The notes beneath the pieces were generated by a model that worked only from the letters and a program-made list of their open reading frames with translations, did not search any database and had not been told where the DNA came from. The position numbers and the translations under genes were made by a program. From Caryophanales bacterium UBA7057 (GTDB taxonomy: Bacteria; Bacillota_I; Bacilli_A; RF39; UBA660), in assembly GCA_002493865.1 (NCBI GenBank), contig DLAC01000054.1:1-48879 (forward strand): a DNA stretch of 48,879 bases. Direction: 5' to 3'. Below are positions 1 through 7,779 of the stretch, in pieces (the first letter of the stretch is position 1; each line of letters opens with the position of its first letter).

Positions 1-1
1 G

Positions 2-349
2 TATGTTGGTGGCACTTTTAATCGGGGGGTATCAAAATATGTTCCAAACAAAAAAGTGATTGGAATAGTTGCTATTGGATATGGTGTAAATAATGGAATA
101 GCACATAAATCTAAAACTTTAGAAGAAGTATCAAGTTATGATGGAACTATGCCCGAGTGGTTTAAAAACGGAATTGAGGCATCATTACTTGCTCCGACGG
201 CTCTTAATAAACAAGATTATAAAATCATTGGTAAAAATAATAAAGTAAAAATCGAAATAGATAATGGTAGATTTACAGGAGCTAATAAAGGTCTAATTAA
301 ATATCATTTTGAATTAGGTGCAGGTAAAGAAAACTTTGAATGGGAGTAA
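2..349 (+). CDS. Nitroreductase family protein (TM1586-like), 5'-truncated
   Basis: The frame is open from base 2 with no start codon in the window, so this is the C-terminal 115 residues of a longer gene. The GTG at 56 lies inside the domain (after YVGGTF...NKKVIGIVAIGYG) and is not a credible start. The segment PEWFKNGIEASLLAPTALN is characteristic of the putative TM nitroreductase family, FMN-binding oxidoreductases of the nitroreductase fold that usually exceed 200 residues. It is probably cytosolic and its substrate is unknown. The next reading frame starts 34 bases downstream with its own ribosome site. Family call is fairly secure; specificity is not. Confidence 0.75.
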   Translation, partial: YVGGTFNRGVSKYVPNKKVIGIVAIGYGVNNGIAHKSKTLEEVSSYDGTMPEWFKNGIEASLLAPTALNKQDYKIIGKNNKVKIEIDNGRFTGANKGLIKYHFELGAGKENFEWE

Positions 350-383
350 TACAAATTGCAATCTATCGAAGGGGTAAAAGACA

Positions 384-526
384 ATGAATAAGAAAAAATA
401 ATAAACTGGATAATAGCAATAATAGTTGCCATTGTATATTTAACAGTGAGTATTATATTTAAGGTTTGGGCATATTCTTGGCTTATATGGGTTGCTTATG
501 CAATTTATAGATTTATTGTTAAATAG
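384..526 (+). pseudogene. Small membrane protein gene, single-base frameshift
   Basis: An ATG at 384, preceded by GGGGT, encodes MNKKK and then meets TAA at 399-401. Shifting one base in the A-run at 393-398 opens a frame to TAG at 524-526. That frame reads as a hydrophobic peptide of about 42 residues (IINWIIAIIVAIVYL, then WAYSWLIWVAYAIYRF), which would be two membrane segments. One missing A restores a 47-residue protein. It may be a recently broken gene, a sequencing or assembly error in a homopolymer, or chance. I do not recognise a family. Confidence 0.45.
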
Positions 527-556
527 ATAAGTTACAATCTAGGAGTGTGAATTAAG

Positions 557-793
557 ATGTTTAATTTAAAGAAAGAAAAAAGAAAGAAGAATCTCTTTTT
601 AACATTATCAATTATATCTGCATTTATATTTATTGCAGGAGTAATGTGTACTATAATGGGTAGTGATAGTCCAGTTAAATTTATAGTAAATGGAAGTCCA
701 ATAAAATTAGTAGTACCACCTGCATTAGTATTTTTCACAACATTCACTTTATATAGAAATAGTAAAAAGAGAGTAGAGAAAAATACAAAGTAA
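557..793 (+). CDS. Small two-helix membrane protein, unknown function
   Basis: This 78-residue protein has a very basic N-terminus (KKEKRKKN), a first hydrophobic helix at about residues 13-34, a polar loop, and a second helix at about 48-63 followed by a basic tail. Positive charge at both ends suggests both termini are cytoplasmic. Its ribosome site AGGAGTGTG (541-549) belongs to the leader type shared by several genes in this block. No family is recognised. The clear ribosome site supports it as a real gene. Confidence 0.6.
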   Translation: MFNLKKEKRKKNLFLTLSIISAFIFIAGVMCTIMGSDSPVKFIVNGSPIKLVVPPALVFFTTFTLYRNSKKRVEKNTK

Positions 794-826
794 TCGAGAA
801 ATTACAATTTTGAAAGTAGGTATAGT

Positions 827-1591
827 ATGAAAAAGAAAGAGTTAATTATAATTGGCATTCTAACAATAATATTAGCATTTATGGATATAAGTGGACTACC
901 TAGTGCATTATTTATAAATATTGAAATTTTAGATATTACACCATTTTATTGGACTTTAATGTTTAATTTTATAATAATTGGAGTAATTGCATTTTTTACA
1001 TTAAGGTATTTTTGCCCTAATTGGAAATTAGGATTTAATAAAAACGAGTTAAAAAATGGACTAAAAAAATATGGAATAGTTGGAGTTGTTGTAGGTGCTA
1101 TATCTGGTATCGCATTTTATATAGGATTAAAACCTTTTAATTCCGATCCAACAATATGGAAAGTTTTAATAGAAGGTATTATTTATTATATAGGTGTTGC
1201 AATAGTTGAAGAATTATATGTCAGAGGTTTATTATTAAATCTTATTGAAAAAATATGCTATAAAAAGAAAAATAATACTATAATAGCAATTATTCTATCA
1301 TCTGTTATTTTTGGACTAGGACATATAGTTGGAGTTTTAGGGCAACCAATCCTTATAATAATAACAAAAGTAATATGGACTATTGCTATGGGAATGTATT
1401 TTGGGACAATATACAAGAAAACAAATAATCTATGGTTACCAATTATTTTACATTTTATAATAAATGTATGTGCCTTACCATATTGTTTTACAACAATAAC
1501 AACTTATCCAAATATAAGTTTATATATCATTTTACCAACTTATATATTACTAGGAATATATAGTTTAAATATTATGAAAAGAAAAAGATAA
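827..1591 (+). CDS. CPBP (CAAX/Abi) family intramembrane metalloprotease
   Basis: This 254-residue polytopic membrane protein has about seven hydrophobic segments. It carries the three family motifs: E128-E129-x3-R133 (VEELYVRG), FxxxH ending at H166 (FGLGH), and HxxxN at H209/N213 (HFIINV). In characterised CPBP/Rce1 proteins these Glu and His residues form the intramembrane catalytic site. Members act in prenyl-protein processing, bacteriocin self-immunity or unknown proteolysis, and the neighbours do not tell which. The leader contains ATTACAAT and GAAAGTAGG, nearly repeated before the next gene. All motif residues are present, so it is probably active. Confidence 0.85.
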   Translation: MKKKELIIIGILTIILAFMDISGLPSALFINIEILDITPFYWTLMFNFIIIGVIAFFTLRYFCPNWKLGFNKNELKNGLKKYGIVGVVVGAISGIAFYIGLKPFNSDPTIWKVLIEGIIYYIGVAIVEELYVRGLLLNLIEKICYKKKNNTIIAIILSSVIFGLGHIVGVLGQPILIIITKVIWTIAMGMYFGTIYKKTNNLWLPIILHFIINVCALPYCFTTITTYPNISLYIILPTYILLGIYSLNIMKRKR

Positions 1592-1620
1592 ATTACAATT
1601 TGAAAGTGAGATGAAGTTTT

Positions 1621-2040
1621 ATGGATTTAAAGAAAATAGAAAAATTTATTGATAAGCAAAAAGTTAGTTTTATATGTTCTATTGATAATGAAAATTATCC
1701 TAATGTGAAAGCAATGCTGAAACCTAGAAAACGAAAGGGTTTAAAAGAATTTTATTTTTCTACTAATACTTCATCTATGAGAGTAAAACAATATCAAAAG
1801 AATCCGAATGCTAGTATATATTTTTATCATAAAGGATTAGTTAAGTATATGGGTGTTATGTTAAAAGGGAAAATGGAAGTATTAACAGACCAAGAAACGA
1901 AAAACATGATTTGGAAAACAGGCGATACGATGTTTTATAAAAAAGGAGTTACTGATCCAGATTATTGCGTTTTAAAATTTACTGCTACAAGTGGTAGATA
2001 TTATTGTGACTTAAAGACAGAAGATTTTGATATAGAGTAA
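1621..2040 (+). CDS. Pyridoxamine 5'-phosphate oxidase-like (general stress protein 26 type) protein
   Basis: This 139-residue protein has the split-barrel pattern of the PNPOx-like family: SFICSIDNENYPNVKAM, a strand pair (LKEFYFSTNT), SMRVKQYQKNPNASIYFY, then GVMLKGKMEVL and a C-terminal strand ending GRYYCDL. Members bind FMN, FAD or F420, and small bacillary ones are usually annotated as stress proteins. True PNPOx enzymes are longer and have a C-terminal substrate loop that is missing here, so vitamin B6 oxidation is unlikely. The upstream ribosome site is weak (GTGAGATGAAG). It is cytosolic and the physiological substrate is unknown. Confidence 0.75.
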   Translation: MDLKKIEKFIDKQKVSFICSIDNENYPNVKAMLKPRKRKGLKEFYFSTNTSSMRVKQYQKNPNASIYFYHKGLVKYMGVMLKGKMEVLTDQETKNMIWKTGDTMFYKKGVTDPDYCVLKFTATSGRYYCDLKTEDFDIE

Positions 2041-2070
2041 TCCAGATTACGATGATAGGAGTTATAGAAT

Positions 2071-2546
2071 ATGATGAATGAAAATAAAAAAGATTTTAAT
2101 GCTATGATGAATAACAATAAGGATATGCCTAAAATACAAATTGTTAAAGATGAGAAAACAATAAAAAAATATGGTGGAAATAAAATGTTTTTTGCACCAC
2201 CATGGATTATAATGTGTTAATGAAAAAAGTACCAAAAGGGAAATTAATTACAGTGATCATGATGAGAGATTATCTAGCAAAAGAAAACAATGCAGACTTT
2301 ACTGATCCAATGACCGCAGGAATATTTGTAAATATAGTTGCTTGGGCGAGTTATCAAAGAAATGAAGATATAACACCATATTGGAGAACTTTAAAATCTG
2401 ATGGTGAATTAAATGTTAAGTATCCGGAAGCTATAGAATTACAAAAAAGATTACTTGAAGAAGAAGGGCATACAATTATTTCAAAAGGGACAAAGAATAT
2501 AAAATACTATGTTAAAGATTTTGAAAAAAGTTTAATAGAACTATAA
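2071..2546 (+). pseudogene. Alkyltransferase-like (MGMT/Ogt DNA-binding domain) protein, frameshifted
   Basis: A frame from the ATG at 2071 encodes about 44 residues ending KMFFAPP and stops at 2218. The rest of the protein continues in another frame from about 2202 (DYNVLMKKVPKGKLITV) to 2546. One base missing at CCACCA/TGGAT near 2202 explains the break. The C-terminal part matches the MGMT helix-turn-helix domain: VPKGKLITV for the IPxGxVxTY motif, a DP..AG..VN helix, and DGELN...LLEEEG. The catalytic PCHR motif reads PYWR, so Tyr replaces the methyl-accepting Cys, as expected for an alkyltransferase-like lesion-binding protein rather than an active methyltransferase. Breakage could also be a sequence error. 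Confidence 0.7.
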
Positions 2547-2565
2547 TTCATAGGCAGGATAAATT

Positions 2566-3615
2566 ATGAGAAAACATTATTTGGACAATTTAAGAACAAT
2601 TGTAATATTACTTTTATTTCCTGTTCATACTTTTATGATTTGGAATGATTATGGAACAAAATTTTATGTATGGGCAGGAGAAAACAGATTATTAAGTTCA
2701 TTAATTATTATAGTGAATCCTTGGATTATGGCATTATTATTTGTGATTGCAGGTATGTGTGCTAGATATTCGTTAGAAAAAAGGAAAGTAAAAGAATTTG
2801 TAAAAGAACGATTTTTTAAACTACTGATTCCATTTGTTAGTGGAATAGTATTACTTGTCCCAATACAAACTTTATATGCGAGAAAATTCTTTTATGGATA
2901 TAATGGAAGCATATTGGATAATTACAAACATTTCTTCACTAATTTTACAGATTTAAGTGGATATGATGGTTGCTTCACACCAGCACATTTATGGTTTATA
3001 TTATTTTTAGTTATTATCTCCCTCTTATCATTATTAGTAATCAAATATATACCATATAAAAAAGTTTCAGATCAATTTGAAAAAGCAAATTTATTGGAGA
3101 TAGTTTTATTATTTATACCTGTATGGTTAATGTCTTATATTGGCGCATTTGGTGTGTATAGCTTAGGAAAATATTTCACATTGTACTTATTGGGTTATTA
3201 TATGTTTACTAATAAAATAGTGATAGATAAAATTGTGAAGAATAGAAAAGTAATCTTGACAGTATTTTGTTTATTCCAGTTATTGTTAGTAATAGCATAT
3301 GGTCATTTTTCTTACTATGGAGATTTACTTGTAAACTTTGTTGGATGGATGGGAATCTTATCTTGTATAATAGTAGGAAAATTGTATTTGAATAAAGAAA
3401 CTAAAGTGACTAATTATTTTAAGAAGGCATCATATCCAATTTATATCTTACATCAAACAATTCTAGTAATCATTGGATACTATTCTTTAATGATGATAGA
3501 TAATATTGTACTGCAAATATGTATGATTATTTTTGGAAGCTTTATAGTAACAATATTAGCTTATGAAATTATTCGAAGAATTCCAATTTTAAAAAAAGTG
3601 ATAGGAATTCGCTAA
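2566..3615 (+). CDS. Acyltransferase 3 family integral membrane protein
   Basis: This 349-residue protein has about ten membrane helices and starts RKHYLDNLRT, the usual opening of acyltransferase-3 (OafA/WecH type) proteins. It has a conserved His in helix 1 (PVH at residues 19-21), an Arg-rich cytoplasmic loop (RYSLEKRKVKEFVKERFFKL), and a late helix with the typical SYPIYILHQT signature. Family members O-acylate cell-surface polysaccharides, lipids or peptidoglycan. The acceptor here is unknown because no glycan gene cluster surrounds it. A hairpin terminator follows the gene. Confidence 0.85.
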   Translation: MRKHYLDNLRTIVILLLFPVHTFMIWNDYGTKFYVWAGENRLLSSLIIIVNPWIMALLFVIAGMCARYSLEKRKVKEFVKERFFKLLIPFVSGIVLLVPIQTLYARKFFYGYNGSILDNYKHFFTNFTDLSGYDGCFTPAHLWFILFLVIISLLSLLVIKYIPYKKVSDQFEKANLLEIVLLFIPVWLMSYIGAFGVYSLGKYFTLYLLGYYMFTNKIVIDKIVKNRKVILTVFCLFQLLLVIAYGHFSYYGDLLVNFVGWMGILSCIIVGKLYLNKETKVTNYFKKASYPIYILHQTILVIIGYYSLMMIDNIVLQICMIIFGSFIVTILAYEIIRRIPILKKVIGIR

Positions 3616-3621
3616 ATAAAA

Positions 3622-3661
3622 ATTAAACGAACAGATTCGATTTAGGATTTATTCGTTTTTT
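3622..3661 (+). terminator. Probable rho-independent terminator after the acyltransferase gene
   Basis: AAACGAA shortly after the stop codon can pair with TTCGTTT, which runs into a T-rich tract (TTCGTTTTTT). The loop is long, about 20 bases, so strength is uncertain. Confidence 0.45.
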
Positions 3662-3787
3662 GATATAATGAAAAGGAAGACAAACAGTAATTGGACTGAC
3701 GGTAGACAAGCCATTATTTTTTAGAAGTTTTCTAATGAAAAATTTAATATTTATTAAATGATAAATTAAATTTAGGAGTGTGATCAT

Positions 3788-4498
3788 ATGGCAATGTGGA
3801 ATCCGTGGCGAGGATGTAAAAAATGTAGTGATGGATGTTTGCATTGCTATATTCATAAGGGTGATTCAAAAAGAAATGTTAATACAAATGAAATTATAAA
3901 AACAAAAGATTTCGAGAAGCCAATTGAAAAATTAAAAAATGGCAATTATAAAATGAAATCTGGAATTGTCTATCTATGTTTTTCAACTGATTTCTTAATA
4001 GAAGAAGCAGACGAGTGGAGAGATGAATGCTGGAAAATGATAAAGAAACGACAAGATTGTACTTTCCTATTTCTAACAAAACGAATCGATCGATTTATGA
4101 AATGTATTCCAGATGATTGGAAGAATGGATATGAAAATGTAGTTGTATGTTGCACCATCGAAAATCAAAAAAAAGCTGATTATAAACTATCCATATTTAA
4201 AGATTTACCCATCAAACATAAATGCATTACAGCACAGCCACTATTAGAGAAAATAAATATAGAAAAATATCTTGAGGATATTGAATTAGTTGTTGTTGGT
4301 GGGGAATCGGATATAAATGCGAGACCACTTGATTACTCATGGGTTTTGGATATTAGAGAGCAATGTATAAGAAAAAATGTTAATTTTGAATTTAGACAAT
4401 GCGGGACTTATTTTATTAAAGACAAAAAACAATATAGATTACAAACGAAAGATTTGATAAAACAAGCCAAATTAGCAAACATTGATTACAAAAGATAA
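3788..4498 (+). CDS. DUF5131 (phage Gp37/Gp68-like) protein with a radical-SAM-type Cys motif
   Basis: This 236-residue protein begins MAMWNPWRGCKKCSDGCLHCY. The order W-NPW-GC and the spacing C13-x3-C17-x2-C20 match the DUF5131 family. The CxxxCxxC spacing is that of the radical SAM 4Fe-4S site, which makes an iron-sulfur enzyme plausible but unproven. Later conserved stretches are FLFLTKRIDR, CCTIEN, ITAQPLLE and VVVGGES, consistent with a TIM-barrel-like fold. A further Cys lies near the C-terminus (FRQCGT). Members occur in phages and scattered chromosomal islands and have no established role. The long 5' spacer (3616-3787) ends in the leader TTTAGGAGTGT shared with the next gene. Confidence 0.75.
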   Translation: MAMWNPWRGCKKCSDGCLHCYIHKGDSKRNVNTNEIIKTKDFEKPIEKLKNGNYKMKSGIVYLCFSTDFLIEEADEWRDECWKMIKKRQDCTFLFLTKRIDRFMKCIPDDWKNGYENVVVCCTIENQKKADYKLSIFKDLPIKHKCITAQPLLEKINIEKYLEDIELVVVGGESDINARPLDYSWVLDIREQCIRKNVNFEFRQCGTYFIKDKKQYRLQTKDLIKQAKLANIDYKR

Positions 4499-4529
4499 TT
4501 ACTAAATGATAATTTAGGAGTGTATCAAT

Positions 4530-5087
4530 ATGGACAAACGATTAGAATTGAACAGGTACTTATATGAAATTTTAACATCAGAAGATGTTATATTATCAAT
4601 TCAAGAAAATTTGAGTTATCTATTAGAAATCATTCCAGAAATTGGATATATGATAGGATTTGAACATAAGCATCCACATCATCATTTAGATGTGTGGGAA
4701 CATACTTTATATGCCTTAAGTTTATCAGAAAATGATATTGAAATTAGATTATGTTTATTGCTACATGATATAGGGAAACCTTTTTCTTGCCAAGAAGGAG
4801 ATAGAAGAAGTTTTAGTGGTCATCCTAAGGTATCGGCAGAAATGTCTAGGAAGATTTTAACGAGGTTAGATTTTGATAAACAACTGATAGATGAAATGTG
4901 CTATCTCATTGAGTTTCATGATATGCCAATTACGGAAAATGATATTCAAAGTAATTCTGATTTAAGCGTAAAACGTTATAAAATTCAATACTGTGATGCA
5001 TTAGCACATCATCCAGACCAATTAGAAAAAAGAAAACAGTATTTAATAAAAGTAAAAAATAAATTAGAGAATCAGCAAGCTTTTTAG
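4530..5087 (+). CDS. HD-domain phosphohydrolase
   Basis: This 185-residue protein has a metal-binding HD superfamily pattern: H58 (VWEHT), the H79-D80 doublet (LLLLHDIGKP; conserved core LLHDIGKP), H98 (FSGHPKVSAEM), a later His in EFHDM, and Asp in YCDALAHHPDQ. The arrangement with SGHPK resembles the HD domain found in tRNA nucleotidyltransferase-associated proteins. No nucleotidyltransferase domain is attached. It is cytosolic, hydrolysing an unknown phosphate ester. Leader AAATGATAA-TTTAGGAGTGT is nearly the same as that of the preceding gene, though the products are unrelated. Confidence 0.8.
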   Translation: MDKRLELNRYLYEILTSEDVILSIQENLSYLLEIIPEIGYMIGFEHKHPHHHLDVWEHTLYALSLSENDIEIRLCLLLHDIGKPFSCQEGDRRSFSGHPKVSAEMSRKILTRLDFDKQLIDEMCYLIEFHDMPITENDIQSNSDLSVKRYKIQYCDALAHHPDQLEKRKQYLIKVKNKLENQQAF

Positions 5088-5156
5088 TTTGGGTTTTACT
5101 TCTCACTATTGTCAGAAATTTCAATAGACATTATAATTAAATTAGGAGGAATGATT

Positions 5157-5585
5157 ATGAATAAGGAACAATTTGATAAAGAAAATATATTTGGTTTAGG
5201 TAGCCCTAATGATGGATTTAAAGAGTATTTTAGTGGAGAATCTTTCTTAAATCCACTGACAAATCCGAAGGAATGCCCCTTATTTTTAGCAAATGTTACA
5301 TTTGAACCAAGATGCAGAAATAATTGGCATATTCATCATGCAAAAAGTGGTGGAGGACAACTTTTAATTTGTACCGCAGGAGAGGGTTGGTATCAAGAAG
5401 AAGGGAACGAGGCAGTAAGTCTTGAACCAGGCGTAGTAATTACAATACCAGCAAATGTAAAACATTGGCATGGTGCTAAAAAGGATTCATGGTTTAGTCA
5501 TATTGCAGTTGAAATACCAGGCGAAGAAACATCAAACGAATGGTGTGAACCAGTAAGTGATGAAGAATATGAAAAATTAAATTAA
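5157..5585 (+). CDS. Cupin-domain protein
   Basis: This is a 142-residue single-domain cupin. The ATG at 5157 follows AGGAGGA (5144-5150) at an ideal distance; an upstream in-frame start at 5109 has no ribosome site. Cupin motif 1 is visible as WHIHHAKSGGGQLLICTAGEG and motif 2 as PGVVITIPANVKHWHGA, with three His and one possible Gln/Glu as metal ligands. The family includes carboxymuconolactone-decarboxylase-associated and mandelonitrile-lyase-like cupins, and the exact reaction cannot be told. A diverged fragment of a second copy lies at 6578-6655 beyond the Fic gene. Confidence 0.85.
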   Translation: MNKEQFDKENIFGLGSPNDGFKEYFSGESFLNPLTNPKECPLFLANVTFEPRCRNNWHIHHAKSGGGQLLICTAGEGWYQEEGNEAVSLEPGVVITIPANVKHWHGAKKDSWFSHIAVEIPGEETSNEWCEPVSDEEYEKLN

Positions 5586-5624
5586 AATATTATTAATATA
5601 AAATATGAAAAGAAGTGGTCATCA

Positions 5625-6581
5625 ATGAAAAATGAGATAATTATTTTTGAAAATCAAAAAGTTAAACTCGAAGTAAATATGCAAGATGAAACTGTGTGGT
5701 TGTCATTAGAACAAATGTCAAAATTATTTGATAGAGATAGAACTGTAATAACAAGGCATATCAATAATATATTTAAAAGCCAAGAATTAAGCAAAGATGA
5801 GGTATGTGCAAAATTTGCACATACCACTGAACATGGTGCTATAGTTGATAAAACACAGACCCGTGAATTAGATTTCTATAATTTAGATATGATAATTTCA
5901 GTTGGCTATCGTGTAAAATCACAAAACGGTGTTATTTTTAGGAAATGGGCAAACAAAATATTAAAAGATTATATGATAAAAGGTTATGCCGTTAATCAAA
6001 AAAGATTAGAGTATTTAGAAAAAACAATTCAATTAATTGATATAGCAAACAGAATAGACGAAAGATTAGAAAATAATGATGCAAAAGAAATATTAAAAGT
6101 AATTGGCAGTTATACAAAGGCACTAGATTTATTAGATGATTATGATCATAGATCTTTAACTAAACCAACAGGGAATAAAGATAATAAAAAGATTACTTAT
6201 GAAGATTGCATGAATATTATTAAGAAGTTGCGTTTTAATGAAGAAAGTGATATTTTTGCAATAGAAAGAGATAAAGGACTAGATTCTATAATAAGTAACA
6301 TCTATCAAACTTATGATGGTAAAGATGTTTATAATAGTATTGAAGAAAAGGCTGCTAACTTTTTGTATATGATAGTCAAGAACCATGTTTTTATTGATGG
6401 AAATAAACGTATAGCAGCTACTTTGTTTATTTATTTTCTGAAATACTATGATATTTTATATAAAGATAATAAACAATTGATAGATAATAATACACTTACT
6501 GCATTAACATTGCTTATTGCTGAATCGAACCCAAAAGAAAAAGATGTGATTATAGATTTAATATTAAATTTTTTGAATTAA
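5625..6581 (+). CDS. RhuM-type N-terminal domain fused to a Fic/Doc domain
   Basis: In this 318-residue protein, residues 1 to about 125 match the RhuM (virulence protein) family: VWLSLEQMSKLFDRDRTVI (predicted DNA-binding-like region), then LDFYNLDMIISVGYRVKS and FRKWANKILKDYMIKGY. Residues about 215-318 carry a Fic fold with the motif HVFIDGNKR (His at residue 254), closest to Doc-type HxFxxxNKR. Fic enzymes transfer AMP or, in Doc, phosphate onto targets and often act as toxins. No small antitoxin gene lies beside it, so regulation may be internal. Its stop codon overlaps a cupin remnant, suggesting it was inserted here. Mobile-island genes of this type are common. Confidence 0.85.
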   Translation: MKNEIIIFENQKVKLEVNMQDETVWLSLEQMSKLFDRDRTVITRHINNIFKSQELSKDEVCAKFAHTTEHGAIVDKTQTRELDFYNLDMIISVGYRVKSQNGVIFRKWANKILKDYMIKGYAVNQKRLEYLEKTIQLIDIANRIDERLENNDAKEILKVIGSYTKALDLLDDYDHRSLTKPTGNKDNKKITYEDCMNIIKKLRFNEESDIFAIERDKGLDSIISNIYQTYDGKDVYNSIEEKAANFLYMIVKNHVFIDGNKRIAATLFIYFLKYYDILYKDNKQLIDNNTLTALTLLIAESNPKEKDVIIDLILNFLN

Positions 6582-6655
6582 AACCAGGAGTAGTAATCAC
6601 AATACCAGCAAACGTAAAACATTGGTATGAGGCAAGGAAAGATTCTTTTATAAGA
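6578..6655 (+). pseudogene. Remnant of a second cupin gene
   Basis: Starting exactly in the Fic stop codon, this stretch translates as LKPGVVITIPANVKHW followed by YEARKDSF. It closely parallels the cupin at 5421-5500 (LEPGVVITIPANVKHWHGAKKDSW) at both protein and DNA level with scattered, often silent, differences. Nothing of the rest of the cupin is present. It is best read as the leftover of a diverged tandem copy after the RhuM-Fic gene arrived or recombined. Confidence 0.7.
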
Positions 6656-6679
6656 AGGCTATGAAAGGAACATGAATAT

Positions 6680-7744
6680 ATGAGTTATAAAAAAATATTA
6701 CTTATTTTTGTTAGTCTTTTAATTACATTGTTACTCATTGGATTTTTTGTATTAGTAATTAATGAGTATAAACCAAAGGAACAAGAAATATTAAAAGTAG
6801 AGGGTAGCGAAATTAAAGAATTGGAGTTAGGAAAAAGCATTAGTTTAATTACATATAATTTAGGATACTTATCATTAGATAGTACTCAAGACTTTTTTAT
6901 GGATGGAGGAAAAGGGGTTATGCCAGAAGATTCCTCTAATGTTAAGAAAAATCTAAAAGGAGTAAAAGAATTAATCAAAGTTCAAAATGCTGATATTTAT
7001 CTATTTCAAGAAGTAGATATCAAAGCCAAAAGGTCTTATAATATCAATCAATATGAAAAATTAAGAGAAGATTTTGATGGTACAAGTGCGTTTGCTTATA
7101 TGTTTAAATCTTTATTTATTCCTTACCCTATATTAAATCCTGTTGGTCATGTAGAAAGCGGAAATGTAACGCTTAATAAATATAAAGTTAAATCAGCAAG
7201 TAGGATTGCTTTACCAAGTGCTTATAGTTTTCCTAAAAGGGTCGTCATGTATAAGAATCCAATTTTAGAAGAAAGAATTAAAATTAACGGAACAGATCAG
7301 GAACTTATAGTTTATAATGTTCATTTAGATGCTTATGGAACTTCTAGTGGGAAGGGAAAACAATTTGAAAAATTATTACAAAATATGAAGCTAGAAGTAG
7401 AAAAAGGGAACTATGTAATTGCGGGAGGAGATTTTAATCAAATCTTTCCGGATACAGATTTAAAAAAATACCCATTAAAGGATACGAGTCACTTTTTACC
7501 CACAAAACTGAGAAATGAAGATATTCCTAAAAACTTTAAATTTGTAACAGATTATTCAAAACCAACTTCCAGATTATTAAACAAACCTTATAGTGGGAGT
7601 TATAAAGATACTCAACTTTATATTATTGATGGATATGTTTTAGGTCCTAATATAGAGGTTCAAAAGGTAGAAGTCATTGAAAATAATTTTTTATATAGTG
7701 ACCATCAACCAGTTCATTTAGAAGTTAAACTAAGTAATAAATAA
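6680..7744 (+). CDS. Membrane-anchored endonuclease/exonuclease/phosphatase (EEP) family protein
   Basis: This 354-residue protein has one N-terminal membrane helix (about residues 5-27) with a short basic start, so the catalytic domain should lie outside the membrane. EEP motifs appear in order: TYNLGY, LFQEVD (metal-binding Glu), VYNVHLDAYG, GGDFNQ and SDHQP near the C-terminus (D341-H342). These match the DNase I/sphingomyelinase-like fold. Secreted or anchored members act as phosphodiesterases or phosphatases; a nuclease role is possible but not shown. The start at 6680 has GAAAGGA upstream (6662-6668). Confidence 0.85.
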   Translation: MSYKKILLIFVSLLITLLLIGFFVLVINEYKPKEQEILKVEGSEIKELELGKSISLITYNLGYLSLDSTQDFFMDGGKGVMPEDSSNVKKNLKGVKELIKVQNADIYLFQEVDIKAKRSYNINQYEKLREDFDGTSAFAYMFKSLFIPYPILNPVGHVESGNVTLNKYKVKSASRIALPSAYSFPKRVVMYKNPILEERIKINGTDQELIVYNVHLDAYGTSSGKGKQFEKLLQNMKLEVEKGNYVIAGGDFNQIFPDTDLKKYPLKDTSHFLPTKLRNEDIPKNFKFVTDYSKPTSRLLNKPYSGSYKDTQLYIIDGYVLGPNIEVQKVEVIENNFLYSDHQPVHLEVKLSNK

Positions 7745-7779
7745 TTTATAAATTACAATAGAATCAAGGAGTGGATAAA

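Noticed and set aside
3616..3787. Candidate small RNA or gene remnant in the 172-base spacer
   Set aside because: No conserved RNA motif or translatable remnant could be identified; only a terminator-like hairpin, TATAAT and the shared leader are visible.
5109..5157. Longer cupin start at 5109
   Set aside because: The extra 16 residues have no ribosome site, while AGGAGGA sits properly before 5157.
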